Of a stretch of DNA of 35,886 nucleotides, positions 1 through 8,322 are shown in pieces (position 1 is the first letter of the stretch; every line of letters starts with the position of its first letter). The stretch is from Rhodospirillaceae bacterium (GTDB taxonomy: Bacteria; Pseudomonadota; Alphaproteobacteria; TMED109), in the NCBI GenBank assembly GCA_902571315.1, contig CACGBM010000006.1:1-35886 (forward strand). Direction: 5' to 3'. The position numbers and the translations under genes are program-made. Under the pieces are notes generated by a model. The model was given only the letters and a program-made list of their open reading frames with translations, was not told the origin of the DNA and ran no database searches.

Positions 1-381
1 GGCCTGTTCTAATTGATTTTTACATAAGCTTTGATTGGTTGGCACAGGAAATGATTGTTTTAGCAGAGGCCAACTTTGATCTGACCAAATCTCAAAATGT
101 CCTATCAATAGTTTTTCATTTAAGCTGAACAAAAAAGAATAGATATCATTAAACCTTTGCTCTGGAATATTTATATCTAGCACGCAAGAAATATATATAA
201 GATTGTATTCTTCGTTAAGTCCGTAAGATAATTGATAATCACACCACTCACCTGCCACCTCCACATGAATATTATTGTTATTATCTCTCTCGTAATCCCA
301 ATCATTAGCTATAATTATATCCTCAATTAGATCTAGAGGATTATAGTTTGTATCTACACTCTTTAGTTTAGTAATTTTCAT
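1..381 (-). CDS. YbjN domain-containing protein, 3' end cut by window edge
   Basis: The reverse strand is open from an ATG at 379-381 to base 1, giving 127 residues with no stop; the C-terminus lies outside the window. The protein begins MKITKLKSVDTNYNPLDLIE and carries blocks typical of the alphaproteobacterial YbjN (DUF1790) family: IIANDWDYER (about 23-32), a GEWCDYQLSY block (about 44-53) and the GHFEIWSDQ block (about 95-103). YbjN proteins are small cytosolic alpha/beta proteins resembling type III secretion chaperones; their role is unsettled. The gene lies 65 bases downstream of ubiK on the same strand, a common alphaproteobacterial pairing. Family assignment is from remembered motifs, not a search. 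Confidence 0.82.
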   Translation of the reverse strand, partial: MKITKLKSVDTNYNPLDLIEDIIIANDWDYERDNNNNIHVEVAGEWCDYQLSYGLNEEYNLIYISCVLDINIPEQRFNDIYSFLFSLNEKLLIGHFEIWSDQSWPLLKQSFPVPTNQSLCKNQLEQA

Positions 382-446
382 AGTTATACCCTATATTGTA
401 TATACTATTATTTTTAACGCAATATAAAGTATTTGACTAGTATTTT
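382..446 (-). promoter_or_regulatory. Possible promoter upstream of the YbjN-domain gene
   Basis: In the 65-base gap between ubiK and the YbjN-domain gene, the reverse strand reads TTGCGT, a 16-base spacer, then TACAAT, a short way ahead of the start codon. This resembles a sigma-70 type promoter, but in sequence this AT-rich such matches arise often by chance. I see no hairpin terminator for ubiK here, so cotranscription is also possible. Confidence 0.25.
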
Positions 447-695
447 TTATTTCTTTTTAATTTTTTTTTCTAAAGTCTTTATTTTTTCTTCTAAGCTTAC
501 ATTTTGCTCTCTTTGCTTTATAATCATCTCTTTTATTTCCTCAAATTCTTCTCTACAAACGAAGTCTAAATTTTTTAGGTTTGTCTCAATTTTAGACTTT
601 ATGATTTGTTTAGATTGATTTTTTACACCTTCTAAACTACTAAATATACCACTCAAGATATTTGATAAATGCTTAATTTTATTTTCTTTATTCAT
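447..695 (-). CDS. ubiK: Ubiquinone biosynthesis accessory factor UbiK (BMFP/YqiC family)
   Basis: This 82-residue protein matches the BMFP-domain (YqiC, DUF526) family in length and layout. An N-terminal helix carries LSNILSGIFSSLEGVK, followed by a segment containing CREEFEEIKEMI and a C-terminal coiled coil rich in E, K and I that ends in KKIKKK. In Escherichia coli UbiK assists the UbiJ-scaffolded late steps of ubiquinone synthesis; Salmonella and Brucella homologues form trimeric coiled coils with membrane-fusogenic activity. The start is well supported by an AAGGAG ribosome site 6 bases ahead of the ATG. It is divergent from hldD. A plus-strand frame over the same bases encodes only low-complexity sequence. 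Confidence 0.88.
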   Translation of the reverse strand: MNKENKIKHLSNILSGIFSSLEGVKNQSKQIIKSKIETNLKNLDFVCREEFEEIKEMIIKQREQNVSLEEKIKTLEKKIKKK

Positions 696-763
696 TTTTT
701 ACTCCTTAAAATAAATACTATATTAGAAATTTAATATATAGTAATAATATTTAAGAGGTAAAT
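696..763. promoter_or_regulatory. Divergent control region between ubiK and hldD
   Basis: This 68-base AT-only-like spacer must hold the outward promoters for ubiK (minus) and the hldD-lgt run (plus). Ribosome sites are clear on both sides: AAGGAG for ubiK and AAGAGG seven bases before the hldD ATG. TATATAG and TAATAAT stretches could be -10 elements, but I see no convincing -35 partner. Confidence 0.35.
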
Positions 764-1744
764 ATGATTATAGTTACAGGAGGAGCCGGTTTTATTGGCA
801 GCAATCTAATTAATGAACTTGTAAAAAATAAATTGCCTACTGTAGTTTGTGATTTTAATAAAAGAATAAAAGAAAGCTATTTTGATGATATAAATGCTGT
901 TGTAGAATTTATTCAACCAAAAGACCTTAAAAGTTTTATTTGTAAAAATCGAATATCAGTAATATTTCATTTAGGTGCAATTTCATCTACTACTTTTCCT
1001 GATGCAAACAAGATGTGGTATCATAATATTTTTAATAGCAATACAATATGGGAATTATGCTGTAGAAAAAAAATCAGATTAATTTATGCATCCTCTGCAG
1101 CTACTTATGGTAGTGGAAATATGGGATTTACCGATAGCCAAGATCATTATTATTTAAAATCTCTCAAACCTTTAAATATTTATGCATGGACGAAAAATGA
1201 AATAGATAAAAGAAATTTATATTCAGAAAATATATTAGATACCTCTCCTCCCCAGTGGATATCTCTAAAGTTTTTCAACGTTTATGGTCCTAATGAAGAA
1301 CATAAAGAGAATATGATATCAATCATATTAAAAACATTTCAACAAATTAAAAGAAATGAAACAACATTATTATTCAAATCTTACAGTAATCAATATGATG
1401 ATGGAGAACAGAAAAGAGATTTTATATATGTTAAAGATTGTATAAAAGTACTTATGTGGTTTTTAAAAAAAGAAAAAATATCAGGTATTTTTAATGTGGG
1501 TACTGGGCATGCAAGAACATTCAATGACTTAGTTAAAAATGTTTATAACAATATGAATAAAAATATAAATCTCAAGTACATAGATATGCCTACAAGTATT
1601 AGAAATCAATATCAGTATTATACTGAAGCAGATTTAAAAAAACTAATTAATACCGGTTACAATTATAGTTTTTTTACCCTAGAAGATGGTATAAAAGATT
1701 ATATTTATAATCATTTAATTAAAAATAATAATGAAATTTCCTAA
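764..1744 (+). CDS. hldD: ADP-L-glycero-D-manno-heptose 6-epimerase (HldD/RfaD)
   Basis: HldD epimerises ADP-D-glycero- to ADP-L-glycero-D-manno-heptose, the last step in making the LPS inner-core heptose precursor. The 326-residue protein is a short-chain dehydrogenase fold: TGGAGFIGS nucleotide loop at residues 5-13, ASSAATYG serine region near 110-117, and the catalytic YxxxK as Y140-AWT-K144, the same numbering as in the E. coli enzyme. FFNVYGPNEEHK and KRDFIYVKD are typical of this subfamily rather than of generic UDP-sugar epimerases. An AAGAGG ribosome site supports the ATG. It overlaps lgt by 14 bases and heads the operon. No other heptose gene (gmhA, hldE, gmhB) is in the window. Confidence 0.9.
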   Translation: MIIVTGGAGFIGSNLINELVKNKLPTVVCDFNKRIKESYFDDINAVVEFIQPKDLKSFICKNRISVIFHLGAISSTTFPDANKMWYHNIFNSNTIWELCCRKKIRLIYASSAATYGSGNMGFTDSQDHYYLKSLKPLNIYAWTKNEIDKRNLYSENILDTSPPQWISLKFFNVYGPNEEHKENMISIILKTFQQIKRNETTLLFKSYSNQYDDGEQKRDFIYVKDCIKVLMWFLKKEKISGIFNVGTGHARTFNDLVKNVYNNMNKNINLKYIDMPTSIRNQYQYYTEADLKKLINTGYNYSFFTLEDGIKDYIYNHLIKNNNEIS

Positions 1745-2519
1745 TATAAACCCTACAGCATTTGATCTTTTTGGTTTTGAAATAAAATGGTATGGAATTT
1801 CTTATGCTGTCAGCCTTATGTTAGCTTTAATTTTTTGCAAAGTACTATCTAGAAAATATAAGATACTTAAAGGAAAAACTTTTGATGACATTTTGCTTTG
1901 GGCCACATTAGGTATTATAATAGGAGGAAGAATAGGATACGTATTATTTTATAATTTTTATTACTATATAGATAATCCTAAATATATATTAATTGGAATA
2001 CGAGATGGTGGTATGTCATTTCATGGCGGAATTATAGGGGTAACATTAGCATGTTTTTTTTTTTCTAGATTAAGAAAGATTTCTTTTTTTTCTGTTATGG
2101 ATATTATTGCATGTGCTGCACCTATAGGGCTTTTTTTAGGAAGAATAGCCAATTTTATAAATTCTGAATTATGGGGAAAAGAAACTAATTTTTTTTTGGG
2201 TATAATTTTCCCAAATGGCGGAGAAAATCCCAGACACCCTACTCAGTTATATGAAGCATTTTTAGAAGGAATAGTTCTATTTTTCTTAGTAAATTTTTTC
2301 TACAAATACAAGTGTGTTTTTCCTGGTTACACGAGTGGTATTTTTTTAATATTCTATGGTATATTTAGAATTTTTATAGAGTTTTTTAGAGAACCAGATC
2401 GCCATTTAGGATATATAGTAGAACCTTTCATAACTACTGGAATAATACTAAGTTTACCTATGATAATTTTAGGTAGTATATTATTGTACTTAAATGACAG
2501 AAATAGAAAAAATAATTAA
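1731..2519 (+). CDS. lgt: Prolipoprotein diacylglyceryl transferase (Lgt)
   Basis: Lgt moves diacylglycerol from phosphatidylglycerol onto the lipobox cysteine of prelipoproteins, the first step of lipoprotein maturation in the inner membrane. The 262-residue protein has about seven hydrophobic segments. Family motifs are visible: the start FPNINPTAFDLFGFEIKWYG, RDGGMSFHGGIIG with H98, GRIANFINSELWG with R138, HPTQLYEA, and a C-terminal RIFIEFFREPD. The start inside hldD is right because the N-terminal motif is needed. It ends 26 bases into the next gene. A run of eleven T at 2054-2064 encodes phenylalanines and leaves the frame intact. A substrate lipoprotein is encoded at 32423-32929. Confidence 0.95.
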   Translation: MKFPNINPTAFDLFGFEIKWYGISYAVSLMLALIFCKVLSRKYKILKGKTFDDILLWATLGIIIGGRIGYVLFYNFYYYIDNPKYILIGIRDGGMSFHGGIIGVTLACFFFSRLRKISFFSVMDIIACAAPIGLFLGRIANFINSELWGKETNFFLGIIFPNGGENPRHPTQLYEAFLEGIVLFFLVNFFYKYKCVFPGYTSGIFLIFYGIFRIFIEFFREPDRHLGYIVEPFITTGIILSLPMIILGSILLYLNDRNRKNN

Positions 2520-3561
2520 AAAAAATATTAAATCTAGTGGAACTATATCTATTGAAGAATATATGACCGTTGCGCTATATCATCCAAAATATGGTTACTA
2601 TTCAAAAAAAAATATTATAGGTAAAAAGGGAGATTTCATTACTTCCCCTGAAATAAGTCAGGTATTTGGTGAGCTAATTGCTTCTTGGTTAATTTTTAAT
2701 TCATCTAGTTTTTTTAAAGACAGATTTAATATTTTAGAATTAGGACCAGGAAGAGCTGTGTTAATTCAAGATGTACTAAGAACTATAAAATCTTTAAATA
2801 TTAAATTATACAATAAAATTAAAAATATTTATTTTTTAGAAAAATCTGAAGAAATGAAAAATTATCTAACAAAAATATACAAATCAAAAATTATATTAGA
2901 TATTGGTATGATTGAAAAAAAAGAAACCTTTATTCTAGCTAATGAGTTTTTTGATGCTATACCCATAAATCAATACATAAAAATTGGAAAGTTTTGGCAT
3001 GAAAAAAGAATAGAGCTAGATGAATCAAATAATTTTAACTTTGTTATATCTAAATTTCCTGTAAAAAAAAAAATACCTTTCCCATCAAAAGCTAACGAAG
3101 GGTTTACATTTGAATATTCTAATTATATCAACTTATTACTATTTCAAATATTTGAAAAAATAAAAAACTACGGAGGAGTATTTCTTATAATAGATTATGC
3201 TAAAAATGATAATTGTGGAAAGAATACATTATCTTTTATTCATAATCATGCTCATGTTAAACCCTTTCATTATCCAGGATATACAGACATTAGCACTAAG
3301 CCTGACTTTAATCTAATTAAGTCATTAGCTCTTGAAGCAAGCTGTAAAGTACTAGGACCCTTTTCTCAAAAATCTTTTTTAAGCAAACTTGGAATTGAAT
3401 TAAGGTTTGATAGTCTAATTAAGGCAAATCCCAAATTATCGTCCTCTTTGCTTACAAGTAAAAAAAGATTAATTGATAAAGATTATATGGGAGAAACATT
3501 TAAAGTTTTAATTATAACTAATAAAAATAACGTAGATCTTATATTTGAAGATTATGATTAA
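2494..3561 (+). CDS. MidA/NDUFAF7-family SAM-dependent methyltransferase
   Basis: This 355-residue protein belongs to the MidA/NDUFAF7 (DUF185) methyltransferases. In mitochondria NDUFAF7 dimethylates an arginine of a complex I subunit during assembly; a similar job in this aerobe is an inference. Visible blocks are the N-terminal ISIEEYMTVALYHPKYGYY, KKGDFITSPEISQVFGELI (about 45-63), the SAM-binding loop LELGPGR near residues 81-87, ANEFFDAIPI (about 149-158) and a late GGVFLIIDYA. The N-terminal match fixes the start, so the 26-base overlap with lgt is real. A run of eleven A lies at 3063-3073. It overlaps the next gene by up to 17 bases. Confidence 0.88.
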   Translation: MTEIEKIIKKNIKSSGTISIEEYMTVALYHPKYGYYSKKNIIGKKGDFITSPEISQVFGELIASWLIFNSSSFFKDRFNILELGPGRAVLIQDVLRTIKSLNIKLYNKIKNIYFLEKSEEMKNYLTKIYKSKIILDIGMIEKKETFILANEFFDAIPINQYIKIGKFWHEKRIELDESNNFNFVISKFPVKKKIPFPSKANEGFTFEYSNYINLLLFQIFEKIKNYGGVFLIIDYAKNDNCGKNTLSFIHNHAHVKPFHYPGYTDISTKPDFNLIKSLALEASCKVLGPFSQKSFLSKLGIELRFDSLIKANPKLSSSLLTSKKRLIDKDYMGETFKVLIITNKNNVDLIFEDYD

Positions 3562-4300
3562 ATATATTACAGCTCCTAATCTGAAAAGCTTTAAGCATGG
3601 TTTCTTTAAAAGGCATGGAGGTGTATCTGAGGGTATATATGACTCACTTAATTGCGCGTTATCATCACTAGACAAAGAAGAAAATATTATAAAAAATAGA
3701 AAAATTATATCAGGATCATTAAGCTTTGATTTTGAAAAACTACTAATAGCAAATCAATCCCACAGCAATAAAGTAGAAATCATAAATGAATTTAAATCTA
3801 ATATTAACTGTGATGCCATGATATCTCTTTCTAATAAAATTATTTTAGGAGTACTTACAGCTGATTGCTGTCCTATTTTAGTAGGACATAAAAAGAAATA
3901 TTTATCAGCAGTGATACATTTAGGATGGAAAGGTTTATTTAATGATATCTTGAAAAATTTTTCAAATAAAATAAAAACTTTAGAAATTGAGGCAAGTGAT
4001 TTAATTTTTGCTTTAGGGCCTTGTATAGGTTCTAAAAGCTTTGAGGTTGATGCTAATTTTGAAAAAAAATTTATGATTAAAGATGAATTATCTAAAAAAT
4101 TCTTTGTTAATGTAAAAAACAAAATCTTTTTTGACCTTAGAGGATATGCTAAATTAATTTTAATTAACTTAGGCTTTTCTAATATTTGGTGTTCTTCTGA
4201 CGATACCTATAAAAAATTTAGTGACTTTTATAGTTACAGATATTCAATGCACAATAAATTTGATGATTATGGTAGAATGTTATCTGTAATAAAAAATTAA
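3545..4300 (+). CDS. pgeF: Laccase-domain peptidoglycan editing factor (YfiH/PgeF)
   Basis: This is a 251-residue multicopper-polyphenol-oxidase fold (YlmD/YfiH/DUF152). In E. coli PgeF removes L-Ser wrongly incorporated in place of L-Ala in peptidoglycan precursors; relatives act as purine nucleoside phosphorylase/adenosine deaminase. The metal site is complete: H73 in NQSHSN, C108 in TADCCP and H125 in HLGWKG, followed by ALGPCIGSKSFEV and the C-terminal YRYSMHNKFDDYGRM. Translation could start at 3545 or at the second ATG at 3554; neither has a clear ribosome site, and both overlap midA. Position after lgt and midA matches many alphaproteobacteria. Confidence 0.88.
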   Translation: MKIMIKYITAPNLKSFKHGFFKRHGGVSEGIYDSLNCALSSLDKEENIIKNRKIISGSLSFDFEKLLIANQSHSNKVEIINEFKSNINCDAMISLSNKIILGVLTADCCPILVGHKKKYLSAVIHLGWKGLFNDILKNFSNKIKTLEIEASDLIFALGPCIGSKSFEVDANFEKKFMIKDELSKKFFVNVKNKIFFDLRGYAKLILINLGFSNIWCSSDDTYKKFSDFYSYRYSMHNKFDDYGRMLSVIKN

Positions 4301-4352
4301 AATATCTATTTACAGTAGATTTTTTGATTGATAAATATAATAAGAAAAGAAA

Positions 4353-5282
4353 ATGAAATTATTATCTTGCAACAGCAATCTAGCTTTATCTGAAGAAATA
4401 GCTACCACGCTAAATATTCCGTTAACTAGAGCTAGTATAAAAAAATTTTCTGATGAGGAAATATTTGTCGAAGTAAATGAAAATGTAAGAGGTCAAGACG
4501 TTTATGTTATTCAATCAACATCTAAACCAGCTAATGATAATCTAGTCGAATTATTAGTATGCATAGATGCCTTAAAAAGAGCATCAGCTAAACAAATAAC
4601 AGCAGTAATTCCATATTTTGGTTATGCAAGACAAGACAGAAAACCTGGACCTAGAACTCCAATAAGTGCTAAGTTAGTAGCTAATCTAATTACAACTTCT
4701 GGAGCTGATAGGGTCCTTACTATAGATCTGCATGCTGGACAAATACAGGGTTTTTTCGATATTCCTGTGGACAATCTTTACGCTGCTCCTATTCTATTAG
4801 AAGATATTAAAAAAAATTACAATCTAGATAGAACAGTAATAATTTCTCCTGATGTTGGAGGCGTTGTAAGAGCTAGATATGTTGCTAATAGATTAAATGT
4901 TGGTTTAGCTATAGTTGACAAAAGAAGAGAGGCTGCAAATATATCGGAAGTTTTAAATATAATAGGTGACGTAAAAGAAAAAAATTGTATATTGATTGAT
5001 GATATTGTTGACACGGCTGGTACTTTAACTAATGCAGGGGAAGCTCTTTTAAATGTTGGAGCTAAAACTGTTTCTGCTTATGTAAGTCATGGTGTTCTAT
5101 CTGGAAATGCAAGTGAGAAGATAAAAAAATCCGTTCTAAAAGAGATAGTAACGACAAATACTATTTCTTGCTCATTAAGTGAAGATAAGAATAAAATTAG
5201 AAGATTATCTGTAGCACCATTAATAGCAGAAGCAGTTAAGAGAATAGATAACCATAGTTCTGTGTCAAGTTTGTTTAATTAA
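4353..5282 (+). CDS. prs: Ribose-phosphate pyrophosphokinase (PRPP synthetase)
   Basis: Prs makes phosphoribosyl pyrophosphate from ribose 5-phosphate and ATP for purine, pyrimidine, His, Trp and NAD synthesis. At 309 residues it has normal class I length. Motifs are [19 protein letters not shown], the flexible ATP loop [21 protein letters not shown] with H127, and the PRPP-binding loop [12 protein letters not shown] near 214-225. A 52-base gap separates it from pgeF, and TATAAT at 4336-4341 sits only 11 bases before the ATG, with no ribosome site, so a nearly leaderless message is possible. It is followed at 11 bases by rplY. Confidence 0.96.
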   Translation: MKLLSCNSNLALSEEIATTLNIPLTRASIKKFSDEEIFVEVNENVRGQDVYVIQSTSKPANDNLVELLVCIDALKRASAKQITAVIPYFGYARQDRKPGPRTPISAKLVANLITTSGADRVLTIDLHAGQIQGFFDIPVDNLYAAPILLEDIKKNYNLDRTVIISPDVGGVVRARYVANRLNVGLAIVDKRREAANISEVLNIIGDVKEKNCILIDDIVDTAGTLTNAGEALLNVGAKTVSAYVSHGVLSGNASEKIKKSVLKEIVTTNTISCSLSEDKNKIRRLSVAPLIAEAVKRIDNHSSVSSLFN

Positions 5283-5293
5283 GGAGAAAAAAA

Positions 5294-5965
5294 ATGAGTA
5301 GTATAAATACATTAAATGCATCTTTAAGAGAAAAAGTTGGATCTAATAGTGCAAAAAAGGTTAGAATTGCAAATAAAATACCGGCGATAGTATATGGTGA
5401 TGGTAAAAATCCTGAACCAATTTCATTGGATATAAAAGAATTAAGAATAGAAATCAATAAAGCCTCCTTTTTGAATAGAATTTTTGACTTATCAATCAAT
5501 AATAGTAAAACTAGAGTTATTGTTCAGGGGATTTCTCAAGATCCTGTAACAGACCAACTTGAACATGTAGATTTCTTGAGGGTTAATGATAAAACTAAAG
5601 TAACTATTGAAGTTCCAGTTAAATTTCTAAATGAAAGTTTAAGTCCTGGTATAAAAAGAGGAGGTGTATTGAACGTAGTTAGATACACTGTTGAAGTAAT
5701 GTGCCCCGTAAATAAAATTCCTGAGAGTTTTGAGTTTAATCTTGAGGGACTAGAAATAGGCGATAGTATTCATATTAGTCACACTAATATGGATGAAGGT
5801 GTAATACCAACAATTAAGGATAGAGACTTTACTGTTGCTAGTATACTTGCTCCATCTGCCCTAGTATCCGCTGAGACATCTGAAGATAAACCTGACGAAG
5901 AGGATGAAAGCAAGGAAAAAGACACAACAGAAGAAAACAAACCAGAAGAAGAAACAAAAAAATAA
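5294..5965 (+). CDS. rplY: 50S ribosomal protein bL25, CTC form
   Basis: bL25 binds 5S rRNA in the central protuberance of the large subunit. At 223 residues this is the long CTC (general stress protein) form: an N-terminal 5S-binding domain (REKVGSNSAKKVRIANKIPAIVYG near 10-33) and a beta-rich C-terminal domain. The last 30 or so residues form a very acidic, low-complexity tail of E, D, K and T that is probably disordered. An AAGGAG ribosome site stands 8 bases before the ATG. The order rplY-pth-ychF is conserved in many proteobacteria and groups three translation-related genes; only 6 bases separate it from pth. Confidence 0.94.
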   Translation: MSSINTLNASLREKVGSNSAKKVRIANKIPAIVYGDGKNPEPISLDIKELRIEINKASFLNRIFDLSINNSKTRVIVQGISQDPVTDQLEHVDFLRVNDKTKVTIEVPVKFLNESLSPGIKRGGVLNVVRYTVEVMCPVNKIPESFEFNLEGLEIGDSIHISHTNMDEGVIPTIKDRDFTVASILAPSALVSAETSEDKPDEEDESKEKDTTEENKPEEETKK

Positions 5966-5971
5966 ACATAA

Positions 5972-6529
5972 ATGTTTTTATTTATAGGTTTAGGAAATAA
6001 AGGTTCTAAATATCAAAATAACAGACATAATATAGGTTTTCTATTCATCGATTATCTAATAAGAAAATATAACTTTTTAAAAATAAATAGTAAATTAAAA
6101 AGTATTTTATATAGAGGTAATATATTAAATTATGATATTCTTTTGTCTAAGCCAGAAACTATGATGAACCTGTCTGGTGAGTCAGTAAGTTTAGTAAAAA
6201 ATTTTTATAAAATTGAGCAAAATAATATTGTAGTATTTCATGATGAACTTGACTTAAAAATAGGTAAAATAAAGTTTAAATTTGGTGGAGGTTCAGCAGG
6301 ACATAATGGGATTAAAAATATTGATAAGCACATTGGGAATGAATACTATAGAATAAGAATGGGTATTAAAAACGAAAACAATTACTCTGAAGCAAATAAA
6401 TTTGTTCTGTCAAACTTTAAAAATGATGAAAAAATTTTGATGGATAATAAAATCAATTTAATTGATAAAAATATAATGTATATTTTTAAAAAAGATATAA
6501 ATAAATTTATGAATGAAATTAATAAGTAA
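5972..6529 (+). CDS. pth: Peptidyl-tRNA hydrolase
   Basis: Pth cuts the ester bond of peptidyl-tRNA released from stalled ribosomes so that the tRNA can be reused. The 185-residue protein has the full catalytic set: N9 in FIGLGNKG, H19 in NNRHNIGF and D91 in FHDELDL, each one or two positions from the E. coli numbering (N10, H20, D93). SKPETMMNLSGESV and FGGGSAGHNGIKNI are further family blocks. It is 6 bases after rplY and 2 before ychF, so it is surely cotranscribed; no strong ribosome site is seen. Confidence 0.95.
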   Translation: MFLFIGLGNKGSKYQNNRHNIGFLFIDYLIRKYNFLKINSKLKSILYRGNILNYDILLSKPETMMNLSGESVSLVKNFYKIEQNNIVVFHDELDLKIGKIKFKFGGGSAGHNGIKNIDKHIGNEYYRIRMGIKNENNYSEANKFVLSNFKNDEKILMDNKINLIDKNIMYIFKKDINKFMNEINK

Positions 6530-6531
6530 TT

Positions 6532-7632
6532 ATGGGGTTTAAATGCGGAATAATTGGTTTACCAAATGTAGGCAAGTCTTCATTATTTAATGCGTTAGTA
6601 GGTTTACAAAAAGCTGCTTCTGAAAATTATCCTTTTTGTACAATAGAGCCAAATATTGGAAAAGTTCCTATACCTGATGACAGATTAGTTAAGTTAAGTA
6701 AGATTAATAAATCAAAAGTAACTATTAACGCTCAGATGGAATTTGTTGACATAGCAGGCTTAGTTAAAGGAGCAAGCAAAGGGGAAGGTTTGGGAAATAA
6801 GTTTTTATCAAATATCAGAGAGGTAGACGCAATAGCACATGTAGTAAGGTGCTTTGAAGATAAAAATGTATCACATGTTCATAGTGCAATAGATCCAGAA
6901 TATGATATTGAAATAATAGAAAGTGAATTATTGTTAGCAGATATTGAAAGAACTGAGAAAATATTAGAAAAACTTAATAAATTAATAAAGGTGGGAAAAT
7001 ATGAATATAAGGAGGAGAGAGACTTATTTCTGAAAGTTTTAAATGACTTAAAATCTGATAATACATATGACCAGATGGATTATACTTCAAAAGATTTATA
7101 TACTATAAATAAAAGTGGTATATTATCATTTAAACCAGTAATGTATGTCGCTAACTTAGATGAAGGATCACTTAATTCTAAAAATATTTACAATAAAAAA
7201 TTAATAGAATTATCAAAAATAAAAAAAATACCATTGGTTAATATATCAGCAAAAATTGAGGAAGAACTATCAAGCATTAAAGATTTACAAGAGAAAAAAG
7301 AACTTATGAAGAGTATGGATATAAGTAGAAGCAGTCTAGATAAATTTATTTCCTCAGGTTTCAAATTATTAAATTTAGTAACGTTCTTCACATCAGGAGA
7401 AAAAGAAACAAAAGCTTGGACTATACAAAAAGAGTCATATGCTCCTGATGCTGCAGGAAAAATACATACAGATTTTAAAAAAGGATTTATTGCTGCTGAT
7501 GTGATTAGTTATGATAAGCTTCTAAATTTAGGAGGAGAGAAAGAAGCAAAGTTATCCGGTAGCATCAGAACAGAAGGAAAAGATTATGTTGTTCAAGATG
7601 GAGATGTAATCTTATTTAAATTTAACGTATAG
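6532..7632 (+). CDS. ychF: Redox-regulated Obg-like ATPase YchF
   Basis: YchF is a ribosome-associated P-loop protein of the Obg/OLA1 family that prefers ATP to GTP and is linked to translation and oxidative-stress control. The 366-residue protein has G1 GLPNVGKSS at about 9-17, YPFCTIEPN switch [19 protein letters not shown] switch II, and NLDE in place of the canonical NKxD, which explains relaxed nucleotide choice. A coiled-coil insert spans roughly residues 130-200, and the C-terminal TGS domain carries [14 protein letters not shown] and a late [11 protein letters not shown]. It starts 2 bases after pth. Confidence 0.95.
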   Translation: MGFKCGIIGLPNVGKSSLFNALVGLQKAASENYPFCTIEPNIGKVPIPDDRLVKLSKINKSKVTINAQMEFVDIAGLVKGASKGEGLGNKFLSNIREVDAIAHVVRCFEDKNVSHVHSAIDPEYDIEIIESELLLADIERTEKILEKLNKLIKVGKYEYKEERDLFLKVLNDLKSDNTYDQMDYTSKDLYTINKSGILSFKPVMYVANLDEGSLNSKNIYNKKLIELSKIKKIPLVNISAKIEEELSSIKDLQEKKELMKSMDISRSSLDKFISSGFKLLNLVTFFTSGEKETKAWTIQKESYAPDAAGKIHTDFKKGFIAADVISYDKLLNLGGEKEAKLSGSIRTEGKDYVVQDGDVILFKFNV

Positions 7633-7636
7633 AGTT

Positions 7637-8320
7637 ATGATAAAAGTTACTAATGAAAAAATAAAATCAGCCGATGACTTCTTACTACCATATCTAAGAT
7701 TCGAGCCAGAGAATAATAAAAAAAATAAAAGTATAATACTAGTTTATGAAATATTTGGTTTAACTAAACATATAAAAAATGTAGCTGAAGAGTTTGCGAG
7801 AAATAATTTTGTAGTAACAATACCAGACCTTTTTTCACGATTAGAAAATAATATTAATCTTCCTTATAATAAAGAAGGTTTTTCAAAAGGGATACATTTA
7901 AAGAAGAATTTAGGTTGGGAACTACCGATTATGGATATAGTAGGATTAGCAGCAACCTTAAGACTTGAGCATAGTGTTAGTGTTTTAGGTTACTGTTTTG
8001 GAGCTTCACTTGCTTGGTTAGCAATGCAAAAGTCTTTCATTTTTGAAAAAGGCGTGTGCTATTATGGAAGTAGTATTCCTGACTTTCTCGAATTAAATGT
8101 TAATTGTCCATGCATAATGCATTTTGGAAAAGAAGATAAAGGAATTCCTGCTTCATCAATAAAAAAAATAAGAAAATATTTAGAAAAAAATGAAAATAAG
8201 GTAGAATTATTTGAGTATGAAAATGCTGATCATGGTTTCAATTGCAGTGAAAGAAAATCTTACAATAAGTCTGCAGCTGACATAGCTTTTGAAAGAACAT
8301 TAAAATTTTTAAAGGATTAA
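7637..8320 (+). CDS. Dienelactone hydrolase family protein
   Basis: This 227-residue alpha/beta hydrolase belongs to the dienelactone hydrolase family. The nucleophile is cysteine, C120 in GYCFGAS, with D167 in GKEDKGI and H199 in NADHGFNC completing the Cys-Asp-His triad. ILVYEIFGLTKHIKNVAEEFARNNF is the usual oxyanion-region block. No signal peptide is seen, so it is cytosolic. Neighbours say little about the substrate: no catechol or chlorocatechol genes are present, and carboxymethylenebutenolidase activity should not be assumed. It follows ychF by 4 bases. Confidence 0.88.
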   Translation: MIKVTNEKIKSADDFLLPYLRFEPENNKKNKSIILVYEIFGLTKHIKNVAEEFARNNFVVTIPDLFSRLENNINLPYNKEGFSKGIHLKKNLGWELPIMDIVGLAATLRLEHSVSVLGYCFGASLAWLAMQKSFIFEKGVCYYGSSIPDFLELNVNCPCIMHFGKEDKGIPASSIKKIRKYLEKNENKVELFEYENADHGFNCSERKSYNKSAADIAFERTLKFLKD

Positions 8321-8322
8321 AA

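Noticed and set aside
433-618. Plus-strand open frame of 61 codons
   Set aside because: It lies antisense to ubiK, is low-complexity (F, S, I) and has no family pattern, whereas ubiK has a ribosome site and BMFP layout.
3754-4122. Reverse-strand 122-codon frame over pgeF
   Set aside because: The pgeF frame has all metal ligands; the antisense product has no recognisable features.
7637-8320. Classical carboxymethylenebutenolidase (aromatic degradation)
   Set aside because: The fold and triad fit dienelactone hydrolases, but no aromatic-degradation genes are nearby, so the specific activity is not supported.
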